Assembly (NCBI GenBank): GCA_003971905.1
Contig: RSEE01000160.1
Location: forward strand, 1-64,000
Direction of reading: 5' to 3'
From: Moniliella sp. 'wahieum'
Lineage: Eukaryota; Basidiomycota; Moniliellomycetes; Moniliellales; Moniliellaceae
Length of the DNA stretch: 64,000 nucleotides
The position numbers and the translations under genes are program-made. This document shows positions 35,169-46,308 of the stretch, one piece after another (the first letter of the stretch is position 1; each line of letters starts with the position of its first letter). The notes beneath the pieces are model-generated. The model worked only from the letters and a program-made list of their open reading frames with translations. It had not been told where the DNA came from and did not search any database.

Positions 35169-37005
35169 ATGTCCAACAAGTATGTCGAGGTGGCCACCGA
35201 GGAGCACGAGCTGCCCGAGATGCAGGAGCTGGCGCGCTCCCACTCCATCCAGTCCTTCGACGCCGAGTCCGGTCCGGGCCCAGGCAAGCGCCAGCGCCAC
35301 GTCTCTGACGGTCAGGGCGAGGGCCAAGGCCAAGGTCAAGGCCAAGGCGAGGAGGACACGTTGCCGCTGCCCATTGGTTTGGCCAGGGCACCTGATCGTC
35401 CCGACTACGGCGCAGAGCGTACGGCGGCCAAGTTCTTTCATACCCGGCGCATTCGCTGGGTTTTGCTCGGGCTGGCACTTATCCTGCTTTTGCTCCTCGT
35501 TTCCGCCGGCCGCACGTCGTCGGCCCAGCTGTTGCGCGCAAAGCTCAAGGGCGCAGCACAAGGGTGGGGGTACACCATCCCCCCTGACGCTCGCATTTAT
35601 GCACATACCAAGCCCCAGTACGACGACCCGTTCAACCCCGACGACCTTACCTTCACTGAAGAGGAGTGCGATGCCTACTTTCCCGGGCTGTGGAAGGACG
35701 TGGACCGGAGCGTGGCTTACTATACTGAGCACCCGTACGTTTGTTTACCTTCCTCCTCTTACCCCTTACCCCTTGCCCCTCCCCGCTGCGCACAGACGGT
35801 ACTGACACTCCAACAGGATGACCAAAGAGTACCTCGAGTCGTCGTGTGACGATCCAGACATGACGCATATGCGCGTGAAAGTGTACAACAACCGACTGTA
35901 CATTCTGTCCTACAAGCAATCGGACTTTACGCGTACGCAAGCGACCTTGGCTTTGCTGCAACAATCGATCATTACGGCGCGGGAGCCTTTGCCCAACGTG
36001 GAGTTCTGCATTGGGGTACAAGACTGGCCTGGGTCAGGCAAGTTTGGGTTGGACCGCGCTCCCGAGGTGGAAGATGTATGGCTTATGCCTGATTACGCGT
36101 TCCTGACCTGGCCCGAGCACGTGGGCACGTACCACGATGTGCGGCGTCGGATCGAGCAAGTGGAGCAGGCTACGCCCTGGGAGAAGAAGATCCCACGACT
36201 ACTGTGGCGCGGCGCAATGGGCGTCGGCACGGCCGATCGAGAGGCGATGGTCAAGGCCGCACAGGGGTACCCTTGGAACGACATTAAGGCCGTCAACTGG
36301 GCCACGGGCGAAAACAGTATCAAGATGGAAGACCATTGCAAGTGGAAGTACCAAGGTTTTGCCGATGGAAACTCCTACAGGTACGTCGTCCTTTTACTCG
36401 CTTGCCCTTTTCCCCGTAGTTTTTTTTTTCTTTGTTCGCTCCCGCGCCGTTGGGGTCACACCCGCACGGCGGGGCCTACGTCGCTTGGTCTGGTCCAAAC
36501 TAGTGGTACTGACACACGTTTGATGGCACGCACGCAGTGGTCGACTGCGGTACCTGCAAAACTGCAAGACGGTGATTGTCACCCACCGTCCTCGCTGGCT
36601 GCAGCACTGGACGCACCTGTACAACAGCGACTGGACACACCGGAGCAGAACATCGTGATGATTCCGGAGCCGGAGGATGCGCCCCCTCTGACGGAGGACG
36701 GCAAGTTGGCCGACGACCACGACCGGTTGTGGGAGCGGTTACCCGAGACGATGGGGGCGCTGCTGCAGGACGATGAACGTGCGAAGCGGATCGCAGAGAA
36801 CCAGTGGAACTTTTTCCGTAACCGCTATGTCTCCCCGGCGTCGGCGGCGTGTTACTGGCGCAAGGCACTCAAGGGCTATGGCTCGGTACAGAACTTTACC
36901 GTCTCGATGGCCGGGACGGAAACGTCGTACGAGTCGTGGGTCACGCGCGGCGGGCTGCGCGACGCGACTTGGCGCGAAGGCATCCAGCGCCGCGCGGACC
37001 TGTGA
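35169..37005 (+). CDS. GT90 (CAP10-type) glycosyltransferase
   Basis: A type II membrane protein of the secretory pathway; CAP10-family GT90 enzymes transfer xylose or glucose to glycans and capsule precursors. The N-terminal cytosolic tail (about 95 residues) contains a Gly-Gln repeat; the membrane anchor is VLLGLALILLLLLVSAG. The lumenal domain carries GVQDWPGSGKFGL, PRLLWRGAMGVGTADREAMV, HCKWKYQGFADGNSYSGRL (the CAP10 acceptor/donor signature) and YLQNCKTVIVTH, ending in a C-terminal helical block with ISENQ-like RIAENQWNFFRNRYVSPA. Two introns with GTACGT donors (35735-35816 and 36381-36537) splice in phase, the second inside NSY/SGRL. All three exons are open without a frame jump, unlike most neighbours. 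The start at 35169 is the first Met and precedes the anchor as expected. Sugar specificity is unknown. Confidence 0.93.
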
Positions 37006-37659
37006 ACCTGCAGAACAGGCATCTGGCAACTGGGAGCTGGGAACGTGTGAACATGTGAACACTGTGTTTTTTGTTTTGTGTGCGTCTCCCCATGCTGGTG
37101 GAGACGTGAGGTTGGGGCGGCGGTGGGCATGGCGTGCTCTCCAGCGCAGTGATAGGGGAAGTGGTACCACTAGTGAGCAATCCTTAATCCAGCCAGCTGA
37201 GAGATTAAATTCAAGCGAACTCCAAGAATACATCTCACGCGGGTGGTATGTTGGATGGAATGGAAACGCACCCACTAAGGATTGCGTGCTGAAAAGGTAT
37301 CACGACAGATTGTGGCTTCACGATCGCACAGCTTCACTGGCTCTGTTATTCTCAGTTCGATTCTGGGCGCAGTCACTTTTTTTGTGGGATCCAGCAATGC
37401 AGGACTGCTAGTTTGAAATTGCAGGCGCCCCGCAACCCGTCCCGCTTGCCCTTCGGTTCGTCCCGTCTGGGGCACCCAAGCCACATCGTCATCAAGACAG
37501 CAGCACACAGGCATCCTCCTTTTTCTTCTCCTTTCCTTCTTCTTCTCCTTTCCTTCTTCTTCTCCTTTCCTTCTTCTTCTCCTTTCCTTCTTCTTCTCCT
37601 CCCCCTCCTCCTTCTCCTTCTCCTCCTCCCCCCTCTCCTCCTTCTCCCCCCTCTGCGCC
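37006..37659. other. Spacer between GT90 and DUF1769 genes
   Basis: Contains a 109-bp segment bounded by a 10-bp inverted repeat (37177-37285) and a CT-rich tract of CTTCTTCTCCTTTC units (37525-37652) ending directly at the DUF1769 start codon, where it would form the promoter or 5' leader. Confidence 0.6.
37177..37285. repeat. 109-bp segment with 10-bp terminal inverted repeat
   Basis: GCAATCCTTA at 37177-37186 is matched by its reverse complement TAAGGATTGC at 37276-37285. The segment lies in the 3' region of the GT90 gene. It could be a MITE-like relic or a transcript hairpin with a long loop; no clear target duplication is visible. Confidence 0.4.
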
Positions 37660-39146
37660 ATGCCCACCGTGCGCGTGCTCGCCGGCGGCTCACGCGACAC
37701 GCTCTTTCCCGTGGCGGTGAACGACGACCTGCACCGCTGCCCATCCGCACTAGCCAATTCGATGGTCTGGTCACTGTGCGCATCAAAAACTACTCTGTCC
37801 CATCCACCACTGACGCGTCCAAGCCCGACGCGCTCTACTTCCACTCCACCTCGGCTACGGCACCCACGTCACCTGCAGTATCCAATTCCAAGGCCGCTTC
37901 CTCACTCCCGTCTCTGCCGACGACCTGCTCTGGGGCATGGAATTTGATGCCCCCATCCGTGTACGCTCTCTCTCCTCTTTCACCTTCTTTTCTTCCTCTT
38001 CACCATCACTTTTCTTCTTCTTTCTCTTCCTCTTCTTCTTCCTCTTCTTCTTCTTCTTCCTCTTCTTCCTCTTCTTCCTCTTCTTCCTCTTCTTCCTCTT
38101 CTCTCCTCCCCCTCCCGCACGCGCGCACTGGAACTAACCTAATCCGGACTACCACAGGACAAGCTACCCTCTGGCACGTCCTTATCCCTAGCGGTCAAGT
38201 CAGTGAGCATGATGGAGCCCAACCTAGCGCAAGGGTTGTACTCCGACACGCCCTGGGCGTTTGCGCCCTTAGTCACGGCCATGTCGCGGTTACGCGTCTC
38301 GGTCCTGCCCGAGGCAGAGGTAGCGTGTTGGCCCCCGTTCCCTAGCCCGCTCAACGGAACGACATCGAGGATAACGTAGATGCCCTCCTGCCCCGCACAG
38401 ACGACACGCAACGTGTACGTTGCCAAATGGCTGAGCCTACCTGCTCACATACCCCTCTGCTCTCTTCTACTCTGCCTCTGCCTCTGCCTGTACTTCTGCG
38501 TCTGCCTGTGGGTCTGGCTCTGCGTCTGCCTGTGGCTCTGGCTCTGGCTCTGCGTCTGCCTGTGGCTCTGGCTCTGGCTCTTCCTCCGTCCAGGCATCAG
38601 CTTCTAGCTGTACTTCTACTAATCTTGCAGCAGCGGCGCCCTGTGGCTGGATGCTCATACTCCTCATACTCGCCTATCGGGATTACAGGGGACCGGATCC
38701 ACCAATGGTGGGAAGGTGCGCCTGCAGCGGCAAAAACGCGTGTGGCCTACTTTCCAGTACGTCGCACCGGCAAGCCTGTACGTTTAGGCCCGAGATGCTG
38801 GTCACAGGCGACTTTGCACATGGGATGGTGGATGTGGCTGGGCTAACGTTGGAGGTACCTACGTTTGGCTTGGCGGCTCCGTGGGCATTGACGTTTGACT
38901 TGGCCCAGCACTGGACCAACGTACCGCTGTACTTTGTTGTGCGGCACAAAGCTCGGCCTGGCGCTCAAGGTATTTTTTTTCTGGTTCAGTACGTCGGGCT
39001 TGCCTTGCCTTGCTCCCCTAACACCTTCACCTTCTCTTTTCTTCCGTCCTCTCTTCCGCCAAACTCCCTCTGACCCTGACCCCGTCCGAACCCTCAATAC
39101 TAACCTACTTTTCGATCTAGGTTCACCCTCGTCGATCCATGTTTGA
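37660..39146 (+). CDS. DUF1769 family protein
   Basis: A fungal protein of unknown function. The N-terminus reads MPTVRVLAGGSRDTLFPVAV, and one frame jump later comes the family motif SQFDGLVTVRIKNY, followed by IQFQGRFLTPVSADDLLWG, WAFAPLVTAMSRLRVSVLPE, and near the end MLVTGDFAHGMVDVAGLTLE, FDLAQHWTNVPLYFVVRHKA. Intron 1 is 37961-38157 (197 bp, donor GTACGC) and is almost entirely TTCTTCCTC repeats; a second intron probably spans about 38970-39120. Between the conserved blocks sits a low-complexity insert coded by CTCTGCCTGTGGCTCTGG repeats (38469-38583), Ser/Ala/Gly-rich in one frame. About four frame jumps. It ends close to the convergent beta-adaptin gene (about 210 bp). No catalytic residues are known for the family. 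Confidence 0.75.
38469..38583 (+). repeat. Coding CTCTG/TCTGCCTGTGG repeat
   Basis: Tandem hexamer-like units of CTCTGG and CTCTGC inside the DUF1769 reading frame encode Ser/Gly/Ala-rich low complexity. Confidence 0.7.
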
Positions 39147-39354
39147 GCTAAGGCACAATCCAAGGGGCGGTAGCGTGTTGTAGTGGACAGGCCAGGACAG
39201 ACCAGGACAGACCACAACAGCAAAGGCAAAAAAAAAAAAATGAATGCAATGCACACACAACGCAACGCCGCAACCAACCAAAACAAAGCAACCCCGAACA
39301 AACCTGGCACCCAGCAGGGTGAGACTATACCCATTCTGCTCGCGCGGGAAGGTA

Positions 39355-41571
39355 TCAGGGGGCCAGGTCAGCCAGCATGGCATAGGGGTCGGTCTCGGTC
39401 TTAGTCTCGGTGCGAGACGCCTCGGGCTCAGGTTGGGCACGGGCCGAGGCCGAGGCAGGCGAAGCAGGTAAAGCAGCTCCGCGCGCGGGCGCGGGCGAGT
39501 CGGGGTCGGTCGATACCAACTCCATCGGGCTGCACGAGGAGTAGCTGAGACCGAGGTACGGTCTCGCCAGCTCCCACTCACGCTCCCGCTCCACTCCCGC
39601 TCCCGCTCCCACTCCCTCCACGGTTCCAGTTCCAGTTCCAGTTCCAGTTCCAGTTCCATTCGCAGCCGCGTTTCCTGTCGCCGTTGTGTGGTCGTTGAAA
39701 GCCGGGTCGCGCTCCTGCTCTCGAGCTTGGGTGGGACCTTGGAGTACAAGTGTGCGCCGGCGGACTTGCGAGCCACCTCGTCCAACGCGGGCGAGTCGGG
39801 AAGGCAGCGTGGGCGTGCGCCGCGATGAAGGTTTGAGGCGGGCGGTGGAAGATGGATCCGAGGGTGGCGGCATGGAGGGAGTTGGTCGAGCAGGGCGGGT
39901 CCATGCGGTCGGTTTCGGTGTTGATGGCTGGTTTGGGGGCTAGGACAACTTGTTTTGCCGCGCTTGGGTCGGTGGAGAGCATACGCCAGTACATGAATCC
40001 TCGGTCGCGTACGTCAGGGTTTTCCACTTGTTCCGTAGCTGCTTTGAGCAGCTTGGGTACCATTTCCGATGCCACTGCGGGCCGTTTGAGGAAGAGCTTG
40101 ACGGTGGCTGTGAGCAGGGCCAACTGAACCTCTGCCGGTTCGTCCAGGAAGCCAAACAAAAGTCCTCTAGCAACTCGTCTGCATTTTCAATCCGTTCCGC
40201 ATACTCGCCCAAGATCCAGATCATGGCTGCCTTGGCCTCCATTTGGTCGAGCAAGTCGAGGTGGGCACAGAGACGTGGGATGGCGCCCTCGTATTGGTTG
40301 GGATACTTTCGGAAATGTCCTTGAGCACCACCACGGCCTCTTGTACTACGTAGCTCACACCCGTCTCGACGAGCTGGAGCAGAGTGTGGACACAGGCATC
40401 GGCGCCTGCTGCGATCTTGATGGCCAATCGGCCAATGGACCTAACGGCCTTGCGAACAAAATCAATGTCCACCTCGGTAGCGTACTCATGCAGTTCCACG
40501 AGCACTTGACGAATGTTGGCCTCGGTGGTGAGGCGGTAGATGATTTCGAGCTTGGCCATCTTGACGTAAATCGGGTCATTGTATTTACAGAAAAAGATGC
40601 GCACCTCGTTGCGGAGGACGAGTGGGCGGCGTTGGATGATGAGAAGAATGTTGCGCAAGGCGACATACTGTACCTCGGGTCCGCGGTTCAGCAGGGTCAT
40701 GAGCGGCGGACTCATCTTGCGCGCCAGCGCCTCCTTGACCTCGAGGCCGGGCAATGTAATTCATCAGGTACAGCACCACCTTGGCTGCTGTCAGCACCAC
40801 GGCCGAGTTGGCCGAGCTGAGCCGGACCGCGACGCGTTCCGCCAAGATTTCCGCGTCGGCCACGTCGGTAGGCACAAAACAGCATCGACTCGAGGATGTA
40901 CACTTGGCCCCACTCGGACGTGTCGGGAGCGCCGAGACGAGTTTGGAGGCGACAGTGAGGTTGAGTTTGAGCTGGATGTTGTCGCTGCGCTCGGAGATCT
41001 CGGTAAGGGCGGCGACCGCATTGGCCACGACGGTTGCGTTGGAGTCGGCGAGCAGATCGCGCAGGCGCGCAATGAGGTGGTGCTTGTCGGCCAGCTTGCG
41101 GTCGGCCATGTACACCTTGGCCACGGCGACGGCGGCAGTCTTGCGCACGTAGGGGTCGGCGTCGCGGAGGGAGGTCTGGAGGGGGTCGATGAGCGCGTCG
41201 GTGATGACGGGGACCTGGATGGAGGACATGGTGCGGATGGCGAGGGCGCGGATGAGGGGGTTGCGGTCATGGCAGTCGCTGAGGAAGGCGGGCACGGCGG
41301 AGTGGGCGAGCTCGTGGCGCGGGCGGGCGTAGTTGATGAGGTAGAGGTAGACCATCTTCTTGATGTCGAGCACCTGGATGTTCATGCAGGCGACGACGGC
41401 GGCAAAGAGGGAGCTCATGTCGTTGCCCATGGTCATGTTGGCGACGATCTTCTTGAGCGCGGCCTTGCGGCGCGCCCAGGCCTTGTCCTTCTTGTCGTCG
41501 GTGAGCTCGGCCTTGAGGTCGGCGGCGCGCTCGCGGACGAAGAACTTGGCGTCGCGCGCGGACTCGGCCAT
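39355..41571 (-). CDS. AP-1/AP-2 complex beta-adaptin
   Basis: Large subunit of a clathrin adaptor, acting in vesicle formation at the trans-Golgi or plasma membrane. The trunk is seen in order: [104 protein letters not shown]-like block near 40690, [57 protein letters not shown] and [15 protein letters not shown]. The hinge is Asn-Trp/Gly-Ser repeat-rich from a GTTCCA microsatellite (39620-39660), and the protein ends [11 protein letters not shown] without an appendage ear, so it is about 730 residues. Five or so frame jumps. Start ATG 41571, 206 bp from the divergent aconitase ATG. AP-1 versus AP-2 cannot be settled by eye; I favour AP-1. Confidence 0.88.
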
Positions 41572-41777
41572 GGGGGTGGGGGTATTGTGGGGGGGGGGTG
41601 TTGTGGGGGCGGTGCGCAGGCGGTGGAGTCGGGGGGCGGCGGGCGGAACGAGCAGGGCGGAACGGGGCGGCGGGGCGGGCGGGTTTCTGTTTGTCGGCGG
41701 CGGGAAGAAGAAACGAAAAGGGCGCTTCATTCTCTCGGCCTCCTCCGCCTCCTCCCGTCCCCGCCGCTTCGTCCACG
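41572..41777. promoter_or_regulatory. Bidirectional promoter, beta-adaptin / aconitase
   Basis: Only 206 bp separate the two divergent start codons. The interval has G-runs (41572-41605) and no TATA box, so initiation for both genes must lie here. Confidence 0.6.
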
Positions 41778-44429
41778 ATGGCTGGAGCTGTGCTGCGTGC
41801 TGCCGCCGGCCGCATCCGCCGCCCGCCCGCCGCCCCGCCACGCGCGCCCTCGCCACCGCCGCCCCCCCGCCGCCTCTCCCGCCGCCGCCCCGCCCCCCTA
41901 CCCCGCCCTGCTCGCCAGCTCGAGCGCGTCCGCGCCATCCTCGGCCGGCCCTCACCCTGTCCGAGAAGATCCTCTATGCGCATGTCCGCGACCCCCGTCG
42001 CCGCCTTCGAGGGCGCCGGCCCCGACCCCCGCGCCGTCCGCGGCTCCCGCTACCTCCAGCTCATCATCGACCGCCTCGCCATGCAGGGTGCGTTCTCTCC
42101 CTCCCTCCTTCCCCGATCTGACTCCCCTCCTCCGCTCCTTGCCCGTACGACTCCCCCCCGCCCGCGCGCAGACGCCTCGGCCCAGATGGCCCTGCTCCAG
42201 TTCATGACGTGCGGCCTGGAGCGCGTCGCGATCCCCTCGTCGGTGCACTGCGACCACCTGATCCAGGCCTACCAGGGCGCCGACGCTGACCTGGCTCGTG
42301 CCCAGGAGACCAACGCCGAGGTGTTTGCCTTTCTGCGCTCGGCCTGCGCCAAGTACGGCATCGAATTCTGGCCGCCCGGATCGGGCATCATCCACCAGAT
42401 TGTCCTTGAGAACTATGCTGCGCCCGGCATGCTCATGCTCGGCACCGACAGCCACACGCCAACGCCTCGGGTCTCGGCGGCTTGGCCATCGGCGTTGGTG
42501 GTGCAGATGCAGTGGACGCCATGACGAATACCCCCTGGGAACTCATGGCGCCCAAGGTACTCAATGTGCACCTGACGGGCGAGCTGAGCCCGTGGTGCTC
42601 GCCCAAGGACGTCATTCTCACCCTGGCCGGCCTACTTACCGTGCGCGGCGGCACGGGCAAAATCCTCGAGTACACGGGGCCTGGGCTACTGAACATGCCC
42701 GCTACAGGTCTGGCAACCATGTCCAACATGGGTGCCGAGGTGGGCGCCACGACATCGGCGTTCCCCTACTCGGCCAAGATGGGCGAGTACCTGCGCGCGA
42801 CCGGCCGCGAGCACGTGGCCAGCCAAGCGGAGCAAGCTGCTGCCCAGGGCTACCTTTCCGCCGACCAAGATGCGCAGTACGACGACGAGGTGCACATTGA
42901 CCTGTCGAAGCTCGAGCCGACGCTCAACGGTCCTTTCACCCCGGACCTGTCCACTCCGCTCTCGCAATTTGTCGCGCGCGCCAAGGAGGACAGCCGGCCT
43001 CACCCGGTCGAGCTGACCGCCGCCCAGATTGGTTCGTGCACCAACAGCTCGTATGCTGATCTGGCGCGGTGCGCGTCGCTTGCGCGTCAGGCTACCGCGG
43101 CGGGCCTCAAGGCCAAGGTACCATTTGATGTGACTCCGGGCTCGAGCGTGTGCGCGCGACAATTGAGCGCGATGGTATCGAGGGGGACTTGACCGCGGCC
43201 GGTGCGCGTGTGCTGGCCAATGCATGTGGACCCTGCATTGGCCAGTGGAAGCGTACGGACCACCAGGGCGAGCAGAACGTGATCCTCACCTCGTTCAACC
43301 GTAACTTCAAAGGTCGTAACGACGGTAACGTCCAGACATGGAACATGCTTACTTCGCCCGAACTTGTTACCGCCATGGCGTTTGCCGGACGGGTGGATTT
43401 CAATCCGATGACCGACTCGCTTCCCACCCCGAGGGGAAGCAGTTCCGCTTCGCCCCGCCCGAGGGGGACGTGCTGCCGACCAAGGGTACGACCTGGGTGA
43501 CCAATCTCTGACTCCGGCTACCAACCCGGCGCCTCAGCCCGAAGTGGCGATTGCCATCTCGCCCGAATCGGAACGGCTCGAGGTACTGCAACCGTTCTCG
43601 TCGCCGTTTAAGAATGGGCAGTGGGAGTTACCGCCCATGCGTACTTTGCTGCGCATCCGCGGCAAGTGCACCACCGACCACATTTCCGCTGCCGGGCCTT
43701 GGCTCAAGTACAAGGGCCACCTGTCGAACTTGGCGGAGAACACGCTGATTGGCGCGTCGAACGACCAGACGGGCAACGTCAACTCGGCGGTGGACTACCT
43801 GACGGGCGAGGAGGCGACTATTCCGACAATTGCCAAGCGGTACCGCGACCGTGGCCAGGCATGGGTCTTGGTTGCGGACCACAACTACGGTGAAGGTTCA
43901 GCGCGGGAACACGCTGCGCTCCAACCGCGTTTCTTTGGGTGCAACCTGGTTGTGGCTCGGTCGATTGCTCGGATTGCAGAGACGAACCTGCGCAAGCAAG
44001 GTGTTCTCCACGCTCCTCTTTGCCAACGAGGACGATTACCTGAAGATTGGGCAGGGGGATCTGGTCGAGACGGTCAACCTCAAGGACCTGATTGACCCGG
44101 TGAAGGGTTTGCTCGATACCCAGGTGCGACTCAAGGTGACCAAGTTTACGCCCTCGGGCGAGGTGAAGGAAACGCTAGAGATTCCTACCAAGCACTCGCT
44201 CTCTGCCACCCACCTTGCCTGGATCCGTGCCGGTTCGGCGTTGAACTTGATCCGTGAGCAGGCGGAGGCCAAGAAGTCGGTTCCGCCTGCTGGTGCGGTG
44301 CCCGCGGGGCGCGCGGGCGATGAGCACGTTTGCGCGTGCGATGGGTACGCGCGGCCTGCACACCACTTCGGCCGCGTACGCGTTCCGACACAAACGCGAG
44401 ACGCGGGTCAGTTCGCTGAACCCTTCTGA
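41778..44429 (+). CDS. Aconitase (mitochondrial, Aco2-like)
   Basis: Fe-S aconitate hydratase. The N-terminus ([20 protein letters not shown]) is Arg/Ala-rich with no acidic residues, a mitochondrial presequence. Conserved blocks: [103 protein letters not shown], cluster ligand Cys in [15 protein letters not shown] and the pair in [12 protein letters not shown], then [36 protein letters not shown] and NLIREQAE. Intron 42088-42171 (84 bp, donor GTGCGT). Frame jumps near 41965, 42465, 43155, 43425, 43490 and 44005. No stop separates the end of the aconitase domain (about 44275) from the mL40 start at 44320: in the present frame it stops only at 44429, 110 bp inside mL40. A fused aconitase-mL40 protein or an overlap is implied. 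Confidence 0.92.
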
Positions 44430-45014
44430 CCCACGGTACGTGGCGCCCGGACGGATTCGCGGACGCAGAGCATTGTCGACCTTACCTTCCCGCTTGTGCC
44501 GAAGGAGAAGAACAACATTGCGCATGACCCGTATGCCAAGCGCTTGGCCGTCGCCGAGGAGAAGCTGCCCTATGGTCCCGAAGTGCACGTGACGATCGTG
44601 CGTGCCTACCTGCTCCACCAGAGCGTTGAGCGGGAGAAGCTGCAGGCGGACCTGCTGACCAAGTACCATGCTATGAAAGCGGCGTGCGATGACCTCAAGG
44701 CGTCCTTCCCGCTCTTGCACCAGGCTGCCGAGCAACGTACCCGGCCGAACAACCGCTCGCCCGAAGGTGGCCCGGTTGAAGCGGTACGGTCTGACGCCCG
44801 GTGCCCAGCTCATTCCCGAGTCGGAATGGACCGAGGAGACCAAGGCCAACGCCCACCGTCTGCGTCCGATCTGGTCGTCCCCCTCGGCACGAGTCAAGGT
44901 GGTGCAGCAGGGCGGCCGCCGTCTGTCGGTCTCTTCCCGCGCGAATGGCGCCTGCCCACCAAGACGCCTCGCCGCGAAGGCTGGCCGTCCTTCTCGGAGC
45001 CGGACCAGTTTTGA
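44320..45014 (+). CDS. Mitochondrial large-subunit ribosomal protein mL40 (MRPL28 type)
   Basis: A structural protein of the mitoribosome large subunit. From ATG 44320 the product begins [20 protein letters not shown], a typical cleavable mitochondrial presequence. Then come NNIAHDPYAKRLAVAEEKLP, VHVTIVRAYLLHQSVEREKL, LLTKYHAMKAACDDLK and the C-terminal VGLFPREWRLPTKTPRREGW, which matches the GLFPREx-PTxTP-GW end of fungal mL40 as I remember the family. Three frame jumps (near 44450, 44760 and 44920). Length about 230 residues, normal for the family. It follows the aconitase domain with no intergenic space and overlaps the annotated aconitase stop. Family assignment is from motif memory; another small mitoribosomal protein is the alternative. 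Confidence 0.7.
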
Positions 45015-45121
45015 GATCAGACGCCGGGGAGTGGGCCCCGAAAAGAGACGGAATCGATCGATGCGCTCGTTATGTGGTGTGGGTGTGGGTGGAAGAGGGT
45101 GGAGGGCAGGTAGGTAGATGG

Positions 45122-45152
45122 ATAGTGGATGGATGGATGGATGGATGGATGG
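45122..45152. repeat. GGAT tetranucleotide microsatellite
   Basis: About seven GGAT units in the 3' flank of mL40. Confidence 0.8.
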
Positions 45153-45359
45153 AGGGTACACAGGCGGGAGGGTGCTTTGCTTTTAGGTAGGTTGTAGGTT
45201 GATCAGTGACAAGTGCAGCACGTGCTGATGAAGATGATTCATGCATCATGCACCATGCATCATCCATGGCGCAAGAACAAGAACGTCGGCCGGGCGAACC
45301 GACGAGCGCCAGCGTCCAACCCATCGCCATCGCCATCGCCAGCTGCGTGTGGGCCATCG

Positions 45360-46173
45360 ATGCTTGGGCGCGTGGGTCGTGTGGCGACTAGGTCAGCGGT
45401 ACAACTTGCGAGTGTATCTGGTGCACAACGGAGCATGAGCCGCAGTGCCTCGTTATCGCACGCGTTCGACACGGGCATCCACCTCGCGGCGCAAGTGCAG
45501 CTCGAAACGCCCGGGCTGAACGGGCAGGGACTGACGGGGCACTGTGTGCCGTGCACCGCTGGAGCGCCCGCGCTCGGCACCGAGGAGACCAGCACGTTGT
45601 TCCGTGAGCTCAACCATCTCAGTGCGGGGCTGGGCTACGGCACACAGCCGCCGCCCAAGACCAAGAGTGGGAAACTGTCCACGCGTCCGCGGACCGAGGC
45701 TGCATGGCGGATCCTGCACCGCGCCCAGGCCCAGGCGGACCCTACGGCAGCCTACTTTGACCCGCTTGCCCTGGCTACCGAGGGGGATGGCGCGACGTTC
45801 CCCTGCTCAGCAAACAGTATTACTTTAAGAACTACGTGGCGACCATTGCGTTTACCAATGCTCTCGCCGTCCTGGCCGAGGAGAATGGTCACCATCCGCA
45901 GCTCGTGGTCGAGTGGGGCCATGTGGGCGTGGCGTGGTGGACGCATGCGGTGGGCGGGGTACGTGACATTCCGGTGTTGCTGGGATTCGCCCAGAGGGTG
46001 TGAGAGAGTGAGAGAAGGCGGGGGGAGGGGAGGGGAGGCAAATGGAACAGAGGACTGAGTTTTACTGACCCTCTCTATCTAACCTCGATCTGGCGTAGCT
46101 GCATAAAAACGATTTCATCATGGCGGCCAAGACGGACCAACTGGGTCAACATGTGGAGGGCATTCGGCTTTGA
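45360..46173 (+). CDS. Pterin-4a-carbinolamine dehydratase
   Basis: It dehydrates 4a-hydroxytetrahydrobiopterin in pterin recycling. The catalytic region (about 45805-46170) reads LLSKQYYFKNYVATIAF, NALAVLAEENGHHPQLVVEW and GVAWWTHAVGG/LHKNDFIMAAK, with the active-site His-His-Pro and the later WTH histidine in place. A 140-bp intron (45959-46098, donor GTACGT) splits GG/LHKND in phase 0. The N-terminal HCVPCTAGAPALGTEE matches the CVPCxGGxPxL motif of long-form members. One frame jump near 45795. The ATG at 45360 gives MLGRVGRVATRSAVQLASV, a basic, acid-free presequence-like start; Met 45435 is the alternative for a cytosolic form. Roughly 225 residues, against about 100 for the animal enzyme. 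It is convergent with Swp73. Confidence 0.88.
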
Positions 46174-46308
46174 GAATCTAAAATCCATCTCTGTCTCTTC
46201 ATTTCTCGGTGCTCGACAGGCAGGGCGGGTGGGGGTTAGGGGTTGGGGATTGGAAGTTGGACGTTGGGACAGGAGGCGGGGAGGATAGGGGCGTGGTCTT
46301 CCAGCGAC

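Noticed and set aside
37340-37375. CAGTTCGATTCTGGG resembling a tRNA T-arm
   Set aside because: No matching acceptor stem, D-arm or anticodon stem could be drawn around it on either strand.
41778-44429. Aconitase as a pseudogene because of several frame jumps
   Set aside because: All catalytic and cluster-binding motifs are intact and the same pattern occurs in every neighbouring essential gene, so sequencing indels explain it better.
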